Of a stretch of 64,000 bases of DNA, positions 1-9,155 are shown one piece after another. This DNA comes from Comamonas resistens (lineage in GTDB: Bacteria; Pseudomonadota; Gammaproteobacteria; Burkholderiales; Burkholderiaceae_C), in contig NZ_CP125947.1 in NCBI RefSeq assembly GCF_030064165.1, positions 310,001 through 374,000 of the forward strand, in the 5' to 3' direction. The notes beneath the pieces were generated by a model, which did no database searches, had not been told where the DNA came from, and saw only the letters and a list, made by a program, of their open reading frames with translations. The number at the start of each line of letters is the position of its first letter. Position 1 is the stretch's first letter. The translations under genes were made by a program, and so were the position numbers.

Positions 1-120
1 GGTGCGAATGGTCTGCCAGCGTTGGGTGGCGCTGAAGCCTGCGGTGTAGTGGATGAAAAAAGGAACGATGGCCAGCGGATTGATGATGGCCACCAGGGTG
101 ATGAGGGGCTTGAGATCCAT
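1..120 (-). CDS. MarC family integral membrane protein, N-terminal fragment cut by window edge
   Basis: Only the first 40 codons lie in the window. They read as a hydrophobic segment beginning MDLKPLITLVAIINPLAIVP, the usual start of the MarC/UPF0056 family, where the first membrane helix carries an INP motif. A Shine-Dalgarno sequence (CCGGAGG) lies about 9 bases upstream of the ATG at 118-120, which supports the start. MarC proteins are multi-helix inner-membrane proteins of uncertain function, and the old link to multiple antibiotic resistance is not generally accepted. The rest of the gene is outside the window, so nothing can be said about its integrity. Confidence 0.75.
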   Translation of the reverse strand, partial: MDLKPLITLVAIINPLAIVPFFIHYTAGFSATQRWQTIRT

Positions 121-362
121 GGCGGATTGCCTCCGGAAAGAGTGATCAGCGGCCTTGGCTGGAGCGGGTGTGGAGGCCTGACGTTGGGCTTGCGTGCATC
201 GGTCTGGTCGGGCGAAGGTTCATGGCTGCATGGCTTGTGAAAGAATGGCTGGATTGCCGGGGCGCCTCAGCCATTACAGCATTCACCTTGTGATTTGCGT
301 ATCAAAGGCTGGTAGCGCCCGTCAGGTGTACGACTTGTGCAACAGAAATAGGAGCTAGAACA

Positions 363-1058
363 ATGGGCAGCTTTGTTGAACTGACCGCCGTGGATGGAGC
401 GAAGATCCCCGCATACGTGGCCAAGCCCGAGGGCGCAGCGCGTGGCGCCATCGTGGTGTTGCAGGAGATCTTTGGCGTGAATTCCCATATCCGCTCGGTG
501 GCAGACCGCTATGCGGCCCAGGGCTATGTGGCGGTGGCCCCCGCCACGTTCCAGCGTGTGCAACCCGATGTGGAGCTGGGCTATACCGACGCTGACATGA
601 AGCAGGGCTTTGCCCTCAAGACGGCCGTGGAGGCTTTGCCCGAGCCCGGCGTGCTGCGCGATGTGGAAGCTGCCGTGGCCCATGCAGCCGAGCTGGTACC
701 CGGTGGCAAGGTGGGCGCGGTGGGCTTTTGCTGGGGCGGCCTGATGACCTGGCGCGCGGCCTGCAATCTGGACACGTTGTCGGCTGCTGTCTGCTATTAC
801 GGCGGCGGCATGACGGGCGAGCTGGAAGCCAGCCGTCAGGCGCTGTGCCCGGTGCTGGCGCACTTCGGTGCCAAGGATCACTACATTTCGCTGGAGTCCG
901 TGGAAGCCTTCAAGCTGGCCCAGCCCAAGGTGGAAGTCCATATCTACGAAGCCGACCATGGCTTCAACTGCGATCAGCGTGGCTCGTACAACGAGGCGGC
1001 TTCAAAGAAGGCCAACGAACGTACGCTGGCCTTCTTTGCAGAACATCTTCAGGCTTGA
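363..1058 (+). CDS. Dienelactone hydrolase family protein
   Basis: This 231-residue cytoplasmic alpha/beta hydrolase matches the dienelactone hydrolase (carboxymethylenebutenolidase) family in length and motifs. The nucleophile elbow GFCWGG places the catalytic Cys at 123. The other triad members are probably Asp172 (GAKDHY) and His199 (ADHGF), and Glu36 in QEIFG matches the conserved glutamate that activates the cysteine. The family hydrolyses dienelactone to maleylacetate in chlorocatechol degradation, but many members sit outside such pathways. No aromatic-degradation gene lies nearby, so the true substrate is unknown. An AGGAGC site precedes the ATG. It stands alone: upstream is the divergent MarC-like gene, downstream a convergent unknown gene. 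Confidence 0.88.
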   Translation: MGSFVELTAVDGAKIPAYVAKPEGAARGAIVVLQEIFGVNSHIRSVADRYAAQGYVAVAPATFQRVQPDVELGYTDADMKQGFALKTAVEALPEPGVLRDVEAAVAHAAELVPGGKVGAVGFCWGGLMTWRAACNLDTLSAAVCYYGGGMTGELEASRQALCPVLAHFGAKDHYISLESVEAFKLAQPKVEVHIYEADHGFNCDQRGSYNEAASKKANERTLAFFAEHLQA

Positions 1059-1138
1059 TTCGGATCAGCAGTAGCTAGCTGCTGCATGAAATGTGCTGCC
1101 GTAGTGGTCAAGCAAGAGGCGAATAACTGAGGCCGTGT

Positions 1139-1642
1139 TCAGATGGGAGAGGGTGCATAGTGAAACCCGACAGTGGCTCGACCCGAAGAGGGGTTGTGTC
1201 CAACCCATAGGCAGCTCTCACCGATTGTTTCCATGAACAAATCCACCTTGCCGCTCAGGACGTCAAACGCGACAGAGCAGGCGCCATCTTTTTTGCTGAA
1301 ATGCACCAGCGAAGCCACGCTACCGCCTGCGAAGCGACCTAACAAAGCCTTGCTGCCCTGTTCATGAAACATGAACTGAGCTTGACCTTGCTTGGGCACC
1401 ATGACACGGTCGCCCAACTGTAGGGTCTGACCTGAATATGCCGAGTGCGCCCGGCCGTTGCGCAGAATCAGAACCCCTTTGCTGCTTTGAAGCAGTCTGG
1501 CATGAGGAGGCTCTTCTTGGTCTGGTGCAGGCGCTGGGCACATTGCAGCACTATCGAGATCGAGAGCCCGGGAGAATCGGCCTGCCATCCATTGACGCAG
1601 AGACTGCTGAAAGCCAGATGCAAAGGCATTGAGTGCGAGCAT
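1139..1642 (-). CDS. Hypothetical protein, possible FecR-like or adhesin-retention-like beta domain
   Basis: I do not recognise this 167-residue protein. The frame is open upstream to a TTG at 1669, but an AGGAGG lying 4 bases before the ATG at 1640-1642 makes that the better start. The N-terminus is moderately hydrophobic without a clear signal peptide. Residues of about 50-100 read as alternating beta strands around VLILRNGRA and LQLGDRVMV, loosely like the FecR domain or the N-terminal module of large surface adhesins. That resemblance is by eye only. An AT-rich stretch upstream (about 1720-1800) contrasts with the GC-rich surroundings and probably holds the promoter. A short inverted repeat TTACCA-GGTG-TGGTAA lies at 1690-1705. 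Confidence 0.5.
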   Translation of the reverse strand: MLALNAFASGFQQSLRQWMAGRFSRALDLDSAAMCPAPAPDQEEPPHARLLQSSKGVLILRNGRAHSAYSGQTLQLGDRVMVPKQGQAQFMFHEQGSKALLGRFAGGSVASLVHFSKKDGACSVAFDVLSGKVDLFMETIGESCLWVGHNPSSGRATVGFHYAPSPI

Positions 1643-1866
1643 AAATCCTCCTGATACAAGCATCACCAAGCATTGATGATGGGGATGTGTTACCAGGTGT
1701 GGTAAGCAAAAAACATGCCATGGATGAAGTATTTGATTTTTTTGTATAAGTAATTGATTTTATTTGATTATTTTTTCAATTTTTAAAAATTGAAGTCCTC
1801 TGTGTTGGCTGTGTTACATTGCGCGTAACGTAACGCTCAGGATCATTCACATGGAGGCCGTAGCGG

Positions 1867-3039
1867 TTACGGTTGGTCGTTATTTTCTAAATAGCGCCTG
1901 CGCCAGAAGTAAGCCACAAGCACCACGGTGATGATGGCCATGGACACCAGCGCCCAGATAAAGCCGTCCTTTTTATGCACAAAGGGGATGAACTCGAAGT
2001 TCATGCCAAAGATGCCGGCAATCAGGTTCAGCGGCAGAAAGATGGCCGTCACCGTGGTCAGCGTGCGCATGATGTCGTTGGCGCGGTTGCTCTGGGCCGA
2101 GAAGTGCATTTGCACGGCGGTTTCGGCGCTTTGTTCCATACGGTGAATGTGGTGGGTCACGCGCTCTATATGTTCGAGTACGTCGCGTGAGCGCACGCGC
2201 AGCAACTCGCGCTCATGCTGGCGCGCAGGCGTGCTCTCGGGTGGCCAGCCTTCCAGTGCCTCGGTCCAGTCCTGCATGGCGGCGCGCTGGTCTTCGCAGA
2301 TCTCGTCGAGCTGGTGCAGCGCCAGGCGCACATCGAGCACGCTGGCCCAGTTGGAAAAGCGCTTGTTGGGCTTGAGCAGCGCCATCTGCCAGTGATCGAT
2401 CTGCCGCGTCAGCGAACGGCGCAGGTCCAGATAGCCGTCCACCATGCCGTTGACCATGCGCAGCATCAGGTCGGCAGGCTCCACCGGCATCTTGCTGCTT
2501 TGCTGACGGCCGTCGCCCTTGCCCGGGCCTGTGATCAGGCGTTGCCAGAAGTTCTCCTGCACAAAGCAGTCGTCGGGGTGCACGGACAGCAGCACATGGT
2601 CATAGAGCGCAAAGCCCACGGGCTGGGTTTCCACGCGCTGCAGCACCGGCGCGTCGCGCTGGGGTTGGGCATGGGCCGGGCGGTGCGAGGGCGGGGCACT
2701 GGGTGTGGGGGGCACAGGGCTGGGGGCAGCGCTGGCAATGGATTCATGGGAGCCGTTGAGTGGCGGCAGATGGGCGTTGGCGAGACGGCGGAACACCAGG
2801 ATGTCGTACACCGAGGTGTAGTCATAGTTGGAGGGCAGGGTCGGGTTCAGCAGGTCGGAGACATGCAGGTCCACCAGCGGCGTGCCGCCGACCTGGCTCA
2901 GCATGGCCTGTATGGCGGGCAGCTGGCTTTCCAGCTCCGAACGCATGCAGGAGACCCAGTAAAAGCCCGTCATGGGCTCCCGCGTGGGCAGGGTGTCGAC
3001 GGGCTGGGCGTAGAGCGGGGAAATGTGCAGAACACGCAT
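1867..3039 (-). CDS. CorA family divalent cation transporter
   Basis: The 390-residue product has the CorA plan: a long cytoplasmic N-terminal part, then two C-terminal membrane helices with the signature Gly-Met-Asn motif between them (IFGMNFEFIP). The second helix ends in basic residues (WRRRYLE). The family forms pentameric channels for Mg2+, Co2+ or Zn2+; which ion is carried here cannot be told. A Pro/Ser/Ala-rich insertion lies at about residues 85-120 in the soluble domain, an unusual low-complexity linker. The ATG at 3037-3039 is chosen because it starts a typical N-terminus (MRVLHISPL). The frame is open to a GTG at 3075, inside the hemB terminator hairpin, which is unlikely to be used. 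No good ribosome-binding site is visible. Confidence 0.82.
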   Translation of the reverse strand: MRVLHISPLYAQPVDTLPTREPMTGFYWVSCMRSELESQLPAIQAMLSQVGGTPLVDLHVSDLLNPTLPSNYDYTSVYDILVFRRLANAHLPPLNGSHESIASAAPSPVPPTPSAPPSHRPAHAQPQRDAPVLQRVETQPVGFALYDHVLLSVHPDDCFVQENFWQRLITGPGKGDGRQQSSKMPVEPADLMLRMVNGMVDGYLDLRRSLTRQIDHWQMALLKPNKRFSNWASVLDVRLALHQLDEICEDQRAAMQDWTEALEGWPPESTPARQHERELLRVRSRDVLEHIERVTHHIHRMEQSAETAVQMHFSAQSNRANDIMRTLTTVTAIFLPLNLIAGIFGMNFEFIPFVHKKDGFIWALVSMAIITVVLVAYFWRRRYLENNDQP

Positions 3040-3056
3040 GACAGGAGTTTCAATGC

Positions 3057-3083
3057 AAAACGGCCCGGAGTGCACCCGGGCCG
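3057..3083 (-). terminator. Intrinsic terminator of hemB
   Basis: A perfect 8-bp stem (CGGCCCGG / CCGGGCCG, loop AGTGCAC) is followed on the minus strand by TTTT. It lies about 70 bases past the hemB stop and just before the CorA-type gene on the same strand, so it should separate the two transcripts. Confidence 0.8.
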
Positions 3084-3099
3084 TGAAATCATGCCTTAA

Positions 3100-3143
3100 T
3101 TGGCCTGAAGCGCAAGCACATCAAGCGCTTGCAGCTATCAAAA
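3100..3143 (-). repeat. Dispersed intergenic repeat, family A (near full-length copy)
   Basis: Read on the minus strand this begins TTTTGATAGCTGCAAGCGCT and ends GCTTCAGGCC. It matches the copy at 42738-42787 at both ends, with an AT-rich middle. It begins 12 bases after the hemB stop codon in the sense orientation of hemB. Confidence 0.7.
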
Positions 3144-3155
3144 CCATTACCGCCT

Positions 3156-4214
<1,059 letters not shown>

Positions 4215-4256
4215 CTAATCCATGCTGGCTCTCACTTTGGCCCGGTTGAAGTAAAG

Positions 4257-4293
4257 AGTCGGCCCCTGTCAGCCAGGGCATGGCGGGCCGACT
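4257..4293. repeat. 9-bp inverted repeat in the hemB-hemJ divergent promoter region
   Basis: AGTCGGCCC (4257-4265) and GGGCCGACT (4285-4293) form perfect arms around a 19-base loop that contains a smaller CCCTG/CAGGG pairing. The right arm ends 12 bases before the hemJ start codon, so in RNA it could affect hemJ translation. Its role is unknown. Confidence 0.55.
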
Positions 4294-4305
4294 TACACTG
4301 ACCGC

Positions 4306-4722
4306 ATGCTCTGGGTCAAAGCCTTTCATATCGTGTTCGTGGCCAGCTGGTTCGCTGGTCTGTTCTATCTGCCGCGCATTTTTGTCAATATCGCCATGGT
4401 CACGCCGGGCTCGGTGGCCGAGCGTGATCGCCTGCTGCTGATGGCGCGCAAGCTGCTGCGCTTTACCACCCTGCTGGCCGTGCCCGCGCTGGGGCTGGGT
4501 CTGTGGCTCTGGCTGGGCTGGGGCTTTTCGGGCGGCTGGCTGCATGCCAAGCTGGCCGTGGTGCTGCTGGTCATTGGCTATCACCACAGCTGTGCCGTGC
4601 TGCTGCGCAAGCTGGCGGACAACAGCTGTCATAAAAGCCATCGCTGGTTCCGCTTCTACAACGAGGTGCCGGTGCTGCTCTTGGTTGCCGCCGTGATCCT
4701 GGTGGTGGTCAAGCCGTTTTGA
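4306..4722 (+). CDS. hemJ: HemJ-type protoporphyrinogen IX oxidase (CopD-like membrane protein)
   Basis: The 138-residue protein is mostly membrane helices. It has the family pattern of an early His in helix 1 (His8 in KAFHIVFVASWFAGLFYLPR), a central WLHAKLAVV segment and a C-terminal RWFRFYNEVPVLLLVAAV. HemJ is the haem-containing inner-membrane oxidase that converts protoporphyrinogen IX to protoporphyrin IX in many Gram-negatives lacking HemG and HemY. The divergent hemB neighbour strengthens the call. The gene may be co-transcribed with the VanZ-like gene that starts 24 bases after its stop. Confidence 0.85.
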   Translation: MLWVKAFHIVFVASWFAGLFYLPRIFVNIAMVTPGSVAERDRLLLMARKLLRFTTLLAVPALGLGLWLWLGWGFSGGWLHAKLAVVLLVIGYHHSCAVLLRKLADNSCHKSHRWFRFYNEVPVLLLVAAVILVVVKPF

Positions 4723-4746
4723 TGATATGTATGGTCGGGAGCTGTC

Positions 4747-5892
4747 GTGACTGAACCTGCGGTATCCGAGACGGTCCGTGCGCCTGTGATTTCCATGCGT
4801 CATACCTCGGCATGGCCGCTGGCGTTGATCTACGCGGTGCTGATCGTGTTCGCCAGCCTGTTTCCGTTCGATGGCTGGCGCGCGCAAGGCATTGATCCGC
4901 GCGTGTTCCTGTTCGCCAAGATCCCGCCGCCGTACTGGACCTGGTTCGACGTCAACATCAATATCGTGGGCTATGCGCCGCTGGGCTTCTTTCTGGCGCT
5001 GGCGTTGATGCGCTCGGGCAAGCCGGTGCTGTCCGTGCCGCTGGCCTTTGCCTGCGGCACGCTGCTGTCGCTGTGCATGGAGTTTCTGCAGATCTATCTG
5101 CCGCGCCGCGTACCGTCCAATCTGGACCTGGTGCTCAATGCGGGGGGCACCTTGGTTGGCGCGCTGCTGGCAGCGTTGTTGGAGAGGCTGGGCGCGCTGT
5201 CGCGCTGGAGCGCATTTCGCAGCAAATGGCTGGGCGACGATAGCGGGGGCGTGCTGGTGCTGCTGGCGCTGTGGCCGTTTGCCCTGTTGTTTCCGGCGGC
5301 CGTGCCCTTCGGCCTGGGGCAGGTGCTGGAGCGCCTCGATGAAACCTTGCAGGACTTGCTGCTGAGCACGCCATTCGAGGACTGGTTGCCGCTGGGCGAC
5401 TTCGCCATGACGCCGCTGTCGCTGGTGACCGAGATGCTGTGCGTGATGCTGGGCCTGTGGATTCCCTGTCTGCTGGCCTACTGCGCCGTGCGCCACATGG
5501 GGCGGCGCGCGTTGGCCGCATTGGTGCTGGTGCTGCTGGGCGTGGGGGTGACGGCATTGTCGGCCGCGCTGAGCTGGGGGCCGGCCCATGCCTGGGAATG
5601 GGTGGACCTGCCGGTGCGCATAGGCGTCTGGGGCGGCCTGGGTCTGGCGGTGATTGCCTTGCCGGCCTCACGCCGCATGTGCGCCGTGCTATTGCTTTTG
5701 GTGCTGGTGCTGCATCTGAGCATCCTCAATCAGGCTCCCACCAATGTGTACTTTGCCCAGACCCTGCAGGCCTGGGAGCAGGGGCGTTTCATCCGCTTCT
5801 ACGGACTGGGTCAATGGCTGGGCTGGCTCTGGCCTTACGTGACGCTGGTCTATGTGGTCGTGCGCGTGTCCCGGCGTCAGCAGCCTGCCTAG
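4747..5892 (+). CDS. VanZ family membrane protein
   Basis: The 381-residue polytopic membrane protein begins with a VanZ-like region: a first helix ending SLFPFDGWR, then a loop, then FDVNINIVGYAPLGFFLALA and a third segment with EFLQIYLPRRVPSNLDLVLNAGG, which carries the conserved Glu, Arg and Asp of the family. The second half adds further helices without a recognised domain. VanZ domains are named after a teicoplanin-resistance protein, but most bacterial members have no proven function. The start is a GTG preceded by GGGAG. It lies 24 bases after hemJ and 12 bases before the ferredoxin-like gene, so these may form one transcript. Confidence 0.8.
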   Translation: MTEPAVSETVRAPVISMRHTSAWPLALIYAVLIVFASLFPFDGWRAQGIDPRVFLFAKIPPPYWTWFDVNINIVGYAPLGFFLALALMRSGKPVLSVPLAFACGTLLSLCMEFLQIYLPRRVPSNLDLVLNAGGTLVGALLAALLERLGALSRWSAFRSKWLGDDSGGVLVLLALWPFALLFPAAVPFGLGQVLERLDETLQDLLLSTPFEDWLPLGDFAMTPLSLVTEMLCVMLGLWIPCLLAYCAVRHMGRRALAALVLVLLGVGVTALSAALSWGPAHAWEWVDLPVRIGVWGGLGLAVIALPASRRMCAVLLLLVLVLHLSILNQAPTNVYFAQTLQAWEQGRFIRFYGLGQWLGWLWPYVTLVYVVVRVSRRQQPA

Positions 5893-5904
5893 AATGGCCT
5901 CACT

Positions 5905-6261
5905 ATGAGCGACACCCAGAACTCCAACCATGCTGCTGGCTACTATCAGCGCCATATCTTTTTCTGCCTCAACGAGCGCCCCAATGGCGAGGACTGCTGT
6001 GCGTTGCATGGCGCCAAGGCAGGCTTTGATCACTGCAAGCGCCGTGTCAAGGAAGAGGGGCTGGCCGGCAAGGGGCAGGTGCGCGTGAACAAGGCGGGCT
6101 GCCTGGACCGCTGCGCCGGCGGCCCGGTGGCCGTGGTCTATCCCGAAGCGGTCTGGTACACCTTTGTCGACGACAGCGATATCGACGAAATCGTCGAGTC
6201 CCACCTCAGGAACGGCAAGGTGGTGGAGCGCCTGGTGCTGCCTGACAGCGTGGGCAGGTGA
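5905..6261 (+). CDS. Thioredoxin-like [2Fe-2S] ferredoxin-domain protein
   Basis: The 118-residue cytosolic protein carries Cys21, Cys31, Cys32, Cys44, Cys66 and Cys70. The pattern FFCLNERPNGEDCC followed by NKAGCLDRCAGGP is typical of the thioredoxin-fold [2Fe-2S] ferredoxins related to NuoE and the Azotobacter Fe-protein FeSII. Four of these cysteines should bind the cluster, most likely Cys21, Cys31 or Cys32, Cys66 and Cys70. Its partner is unknown. It follows the VanZ-like gene closely and is followed by a degenerate family B repeat within a few bases of its stop. Confidence 0.85.
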   Translation: MSDTQNSNHAAGYYQRHIFFCLNERPNGEDCCALHGAKAGFDHCKRRVKEEGLAGKGQVRVNKAGCLDRCAGGPVAVVYPEAVWYTFVDDSDIDEIVESHLRNGKVVERLVLPDSVGR

Positions 6262-6263
6262 TG

Positions 6264-6345
6264 CCCTCCCCCTGAGGGGTGCGACACCTTCGGTGCGCGG
6301 CGGCGCTTCCTTGGTGTCCCTGATATGGAGCATGCCTGCTCGGGA
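6264..6345 (+). repeat. Dispersed GC-rich repeat, family B (degenerate copy)
   Basis: CCCCTGAG (6269-6276) begins 8 bases after the stop of the ferredoxin-like gene. It is followed by a GGTGCGACACCTTCGGTGCG hairpin-like block, resembling the clearer copies at 19281 and 36296. It is shorter and more diverged than those. Confidence 0.5.
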
Positions 6346-6360
6346 ACTTTAAGCGTTTTC

Positions 6361-6401
6361 AAGCGTCAGCCTAATAACAGCAAGCGCTGGCAGCTACAAC
6401 T
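6361..6401 (-). repeat. Dispersed intergenic repeat, family A (partial copy)
   Basis: On the minus strand it reads TTGTAGCTGCCAGCGCTTGC, matching the left part of the family. It lies just upstream of the hydrolase gene at 6413. Unlike most copies here, it is not downstream of a gene on its own strand. Confidence 0.5.
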
Positions 6402-6412
6402 AGGATAGCGTA

Positions 6413-7051
6413 GTGAATTCTCAGACTGAACGACTGACGTTGACCGGCGGTGCCGGTGTGATCGAAGCCCTGCGCGATGCGCCGCAGATGGCCGAGGGGC
6501 AAGCCCCCAAAGGCGTGGCCGTCATCGCCCATCCCCATCCGCTGTTTGGCGGCACCATGGACAACAAGGTGGTGCAGACGCTGGCGCGGGCCTTTGTGCA
6601 ATGCGGCTATACGGCTGTACGCTTCAATTTCCGGGGTGTAGGTGCCAGTGCCGGCGAGCATGATGCAGGCAAGGGCGAGGCCCAGGACCTGCTGGCCGTG
6701 GTGCGTCAGGTCGCGCCGCAAGGTCCCATCGCCCTGGCGGGCTTTTCCTTTGGCGCTTTTGTGACCAGCCATGCTCTGACCGAGCTGTGGCCCGAAGGCC
6801 GGGTGCAAAAGACCGTGCTGGTCGGCACGGCCGCCAGTCGCTTCGAGGTGGCTCCCATCCCCCAGGATGCGCATGAGCAGACCTTGGTCATCCATGGCGA
6901 GGCCGACGACACCGTCGAGCTGTCTGCCGTCATGGACTGGGCACGCCCGCAGATACTGCCTGTTACCGTGATCCCGCAGGTCGGGCATTTCTTTCACGGA
7001 CAATTGCCCTTGCTCAAGAGCCTGGTGGTACGCCACCTGCAGTCACAGTAA
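6413..7051 (+). CDS. Alpha/beta hydrolase family protein
   Basis: The 212-residue cytoplasmic protein has the short alpha/beta hydrolase plan. An HPHPLFGG motif (about 40-47) supplies the oxyanion region, GFSFGAF holds the nucleophile Ser112, GEADD around residue 165 holds the likely acid, and GHFFHG near residue 190 holds the catalytic His. It resembles the family of small bacterial hydrolases with HPHP motifs whose substrates are unknown. The start is GTG with a weak AGGA site 8 bases upstream. A 9-bp hairpin lies about 70 bases downstream. Confidence 0.82.
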   Translation: MNSQTERLTLTGGAGVIEALRDAPQMAEGQAPKGVAVIAHPHPLFGGTMDNKVVQTLARAFVQCGYTAVRFNFRGVGASAGEHDAGKGEAQDLLAVVRQVAPQGPIALAGFSFGAFVTSHALTELWPEGRVQKTVLVGTAASRFEVAPIPQDAHEQTLVIHGEADDTVELSAVMDWARPQILPVTVIPQVGHFFHGQLPLLKSLVVRHLQSQ

Positions 7052-7121
7052 GAGCCTCAGACAGATTGCCGGACGAACGTGAAATTCCACCGCGTCTTGC
7101 TTACCCTCTTTTCATAGCGCC

Positions 7122-7144
7122 AAGCCAAGGTATATCCTTGGCTT
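7122..7144 (+). terminator. Hairpin between the hydrolase gene and the DD-carboxypeptidase gene
   Basis: AAGCCAAGG and CCTTGGCTT form a perfect 9-bp stem around TATAT. The following sequence (TGGCCGTTTTC) is only partly T-rich, so termination is plausible but not certain. Confidence 0.5.
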
Positions 7145-7202
7145 TGGCCGTTTTCGGCGGTAAATAACCGCGCCCATCTTTGCTTTAGCGAGAGTCGTCT
7201 TT

Positions 7203-8375
7203 ATGAAGCCCATCTATTCCACACTGCGTGTTCTGGCCGTCGCTGCTGCAGTGGCTCCCGTGTTTGCCATGGCGCAGGTGGCTGCCCCCGTGCCGCCCGA
7301 AATCGCCGCCCGTAACTACCTGCTGGTGGATGTGACCGCCGGCCAGGTGCTGGGCGCCAAGGACATCGACGCTCCGGTCGAGCAGGCCTCGCTGACCAAG
7401 CTGATGTCGGCCTATGTGGTCTTCGACGCCTTGCGCGCCAAGAAAATCACGCTGGAGCAGACCATGCCCGTGAGCGAGCGCGCCTGGAAGATGCCTGGCT
7501 CGCGCATGTTCATCGACCCCAAGATGCAGGTGCCCGTCAACGACCTGATCAGCGGCATGATCATCCAGTCCGGCAACGATGCCACCATGGCGCTGGCTGA
7601 AGCCGTGGGCGGCACGGCGGAGAACTTCGTCAAGATGATGAATGACCAGGCCAAGGCTCTGGGCATGAAGAACACCGCCTACAAGAACCCCGAAGGTCTG
7701 ACCGAGCCTGGTCACCTGACCACGGCGCGCGACCTCTCCATCCTGGCCCAGCGCCTCATGCATGACTTCCCCGAGTACATGCATTACTACGCGACCAAGC
7801 ATTACGCCTATCCAGGCACGCCTGCCTCCAACGGCAGCAACCGCAACACGCTGCTGTTCCGCGACCCCACCGTGGACGGCCTCAAGACCGGCCACACCAG
7901 TGCCGCCGGCTATTGCCTGGTGGCCACGGCCAAGCGCGACTTGCCTAATGTGGGGCAGCGCCGCTTGCTGTCCATCGTGCTGGGCACCGCCAGCGAAAAG
8001 GCGCGCGCCAACGAAAGCCAGAAGCTGCTGAACTGGGGCTATACCGCCTATGACGCGGTCAAGCTGTTCGATGCCGACCAGCCCGTGGCTACGCCTGTGG
8101 TCTGGAAGGGGGCTGCCAATGCCGTCAAGATCGGTCGCGAAGGCGGCCCCATTGTGGTCAGCGTGCCTTCGGGCAGCGGCGGCAAGCTGACCACGGAAGT
8201 GGTTCGTCAGGACCCGCTGATCGCTCCTATCGCCAAGGGGCAGGCGATGGGCACGCTCAAGGTGAAGATGGGCGCCGACACCGTGGCCGAAGTGCCTCTG
8301 GTGGCGCTGGAGGCGGTGGAGCAGGCCGGCTTCTTTGGCCGTCTGTGGGACACCATCCGTCTTTGGATCAAGTAA
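7203..8375 (+). CDS. dacA: D-alanyl-D-alanine carboxypeptidase (PBP5/PBP6 family)
   Basis: The 390-residue periplasmic enzyme removes the terminal D-Ala from peptidoglycan pentapeptides. All three penicillin-binding motifs are present: SLTK with the nucleophile Ser63 and Lys66, SGN at 123-125 and KTG at 228-230. A signal peptide of about 24 residues ends in AMA. After the catalytic domain comes a beta-rich C-terminal domain and a final amphipathic segment (GFFGRLWDTIRLWIK), which in this family anchors the protein to the outer face of the inner membrane. The choice between dacA and dacC cannot be made from sequence alone. It is a single-gene unit ahead of the ribosomal cluster. Confidence 0.92.
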   Translation: MKPIYSTLRVLAVAAAVAPVFAMAQVAAPVPPEIAARNYLLVDVTAGQVLGAKDIDAPVEQASLTKLMSAYVVFDALRAKKITLEQTMPVSERAWKMPGSRMFIDPKMQVPVNDLISGMIIQSGNDATMALAEAVGGTAENFVKMMNDQAKALGMKNTAYKNPEGLTEPGHLTTARDLSILAQRLMHDFPEYMHYYATKHYAYPGTPASNGSNRNTLLFRDPTVDGLKTGHTSAAGYCLVATAKRDLPNVGQRRLLSIVLGTASEKARANESQKLLNWGYTAYDAVKLFDADQPVATPVVWKGAANAVKIGREGGPIVVSVPSGSGGKLTTEVVRQDPLIAPIAKGQAMGTLKVKMGADTVAEVPLVALEAVEQAGFFGRLWDTIRLWIK

Positions 8376-8383
8376 TTTTTTGA

Positions 8384-8414
8384 GGCCTGGTGCGAGTTCG
8401 CCTCGTGCCGGGCC
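8384..8414 (+). other. GC-rich hairpin after dacA
   Basis: GGCCTGGTGCGAG can pair fully, with a few G-U pairs, with CTCGTGCCGGGCC around a TTCGC loop. There is no T-tract on the 3' side, so this is either a poor terminator or an mRNA 3'-end structure. Confidence 0.45.
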
Positions 8415-8469
8415 ATCTCTGAAGAATCCGCGAAGGTCTGGGCTGGCTAGGGCCATTGAGCGGCTGCAG

Positions 8470-8498
8470 TTGTGCAGTTTTTCGCAAGCTGGTACAGT
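8470..8498 (+). promoter_or_regulatory. Candidate sigma-70 promoter of the rpsL operon
   Basis: TTGTGC (8470-8475) and TACAGT (8493-8498) are separated by exactly 17 bases. A start about 8 bases later would give a leader of roughly 105 bases, containing a TTCGGAA/TTCCGAA inverted repeat near 8508-8522. The -35 box is weak, so this is a candidate only. Confidence 0.4.
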
Positions 8499-8611
8499 CG
8501 AGGGCTTTTCGGAATTTCCGAAGGGATTCACGTTTTCGCATCAAAGTCAGTTTGCTGCGGATAAACCTTTTGCTTTCACGAAGCAAATTCACGTTTAGGG
8601 ACGTTTAATTA

Positions 8612-8989
8612 ATGCCAACCATTAACCAACTCGTGCGTCAGGGCCGCACGGTCGAAGTTGTTAAATCCAAGAGCCCTGCTATGGAAAACTGCCCCCAACG
8701 CCGTGGCGTGTGCACCCGTGTGTACACCACCACTCCTAAGAAGCCTAACTCGGCTCTGCGTAAGGTGGCTAAGGTTCGTCTGACCAACGGTTTCGAAGTG
8801 ATTTCGTACATCGGCGGTGAAGGCCACAACCTGCAAGAGCACAGCGTTGTGCTGGTGCGCGGCGGCCGTGTGAAGGACTTGCCTGGTGTGCGTTACCACA
8901 TCGTGCGCGGCTCTCTTGACCTGCAAGGCGTCAAGGACCGTAAGCAGTCCCGTTCCAAGTACGGTGCCAAGAAGCCTAAGGCTAAGTAA
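8612..8989 (+). CDS. rpsL: 30S ribosomal protein S12
   Basis: The 125-residue protein is a full-length S12, the 30S decoding-centre protein. The two loops that monitor the codon-anticodon helix are intact: [12 protein letters not shown] includes Lys43 (E. coli mature Lys42), and [11 protein letters not shown] includes Lys88. These are the wild-type residues whose changes give streptomycin resistance, so no resistance allele is present. It is the first gene of the str operon (rpsL-rpsG-fusA-tuf). The intercistronic gap to rpsG is long (166 bases) and structured. Confidence 0.98.
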   Translation: MPTINQLVRQGRTVEVVKSKSPAMENCPQRRGVCTRVYTTTPKKPNSALRKVAKVRLTNGFEVISYIGGEGHNLQEHSVVLVRGGRVKDLPGVRYHIVRGSLDLQGVKDRKQSRSKYGAKKPKAK

Positions 8990-9053
8990 TCAGCCCTGGT
9001 TTTTTGAAAACAAACGGTGTTTGATTCGCCTGACTGGCGCGGTCAAACGTAGT

Positions 9054-9082
9054 GACCCGAAGCGCAAATGTTTGCGTGGGTC
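9054..9082 (+). promoter_or_regulatory. Stem-loop between rpsL and rpsG, candidate S7 autoregulatory site
   Basis: GACCC/GGGTC and CGCAAA/TTTGCG form a two-part stem in the rpsL-rpsG gap. In E. coli the equivalent gap holds the site where S7 represses its own translation. I infer a similar role from position and structure; the sequence itself was not matched to the E. coli site. Confidence 0.4.
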
Positions 9083-9155
9083 GAGTAAGTGAGAGTTTTG
9101 AATAGCTCTCGCGGTGTCGAAAAGACGCCAACTGAAGCAAAGATAGAGGTAAAAA

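Noticed and set aside
1060..1090. Imperfect palindrome GCAGTAGCTAGCTGCTGC after the dienelactone hydrolase gene
   Set aside because: Short, imperfect and without a T-run; could be chance.
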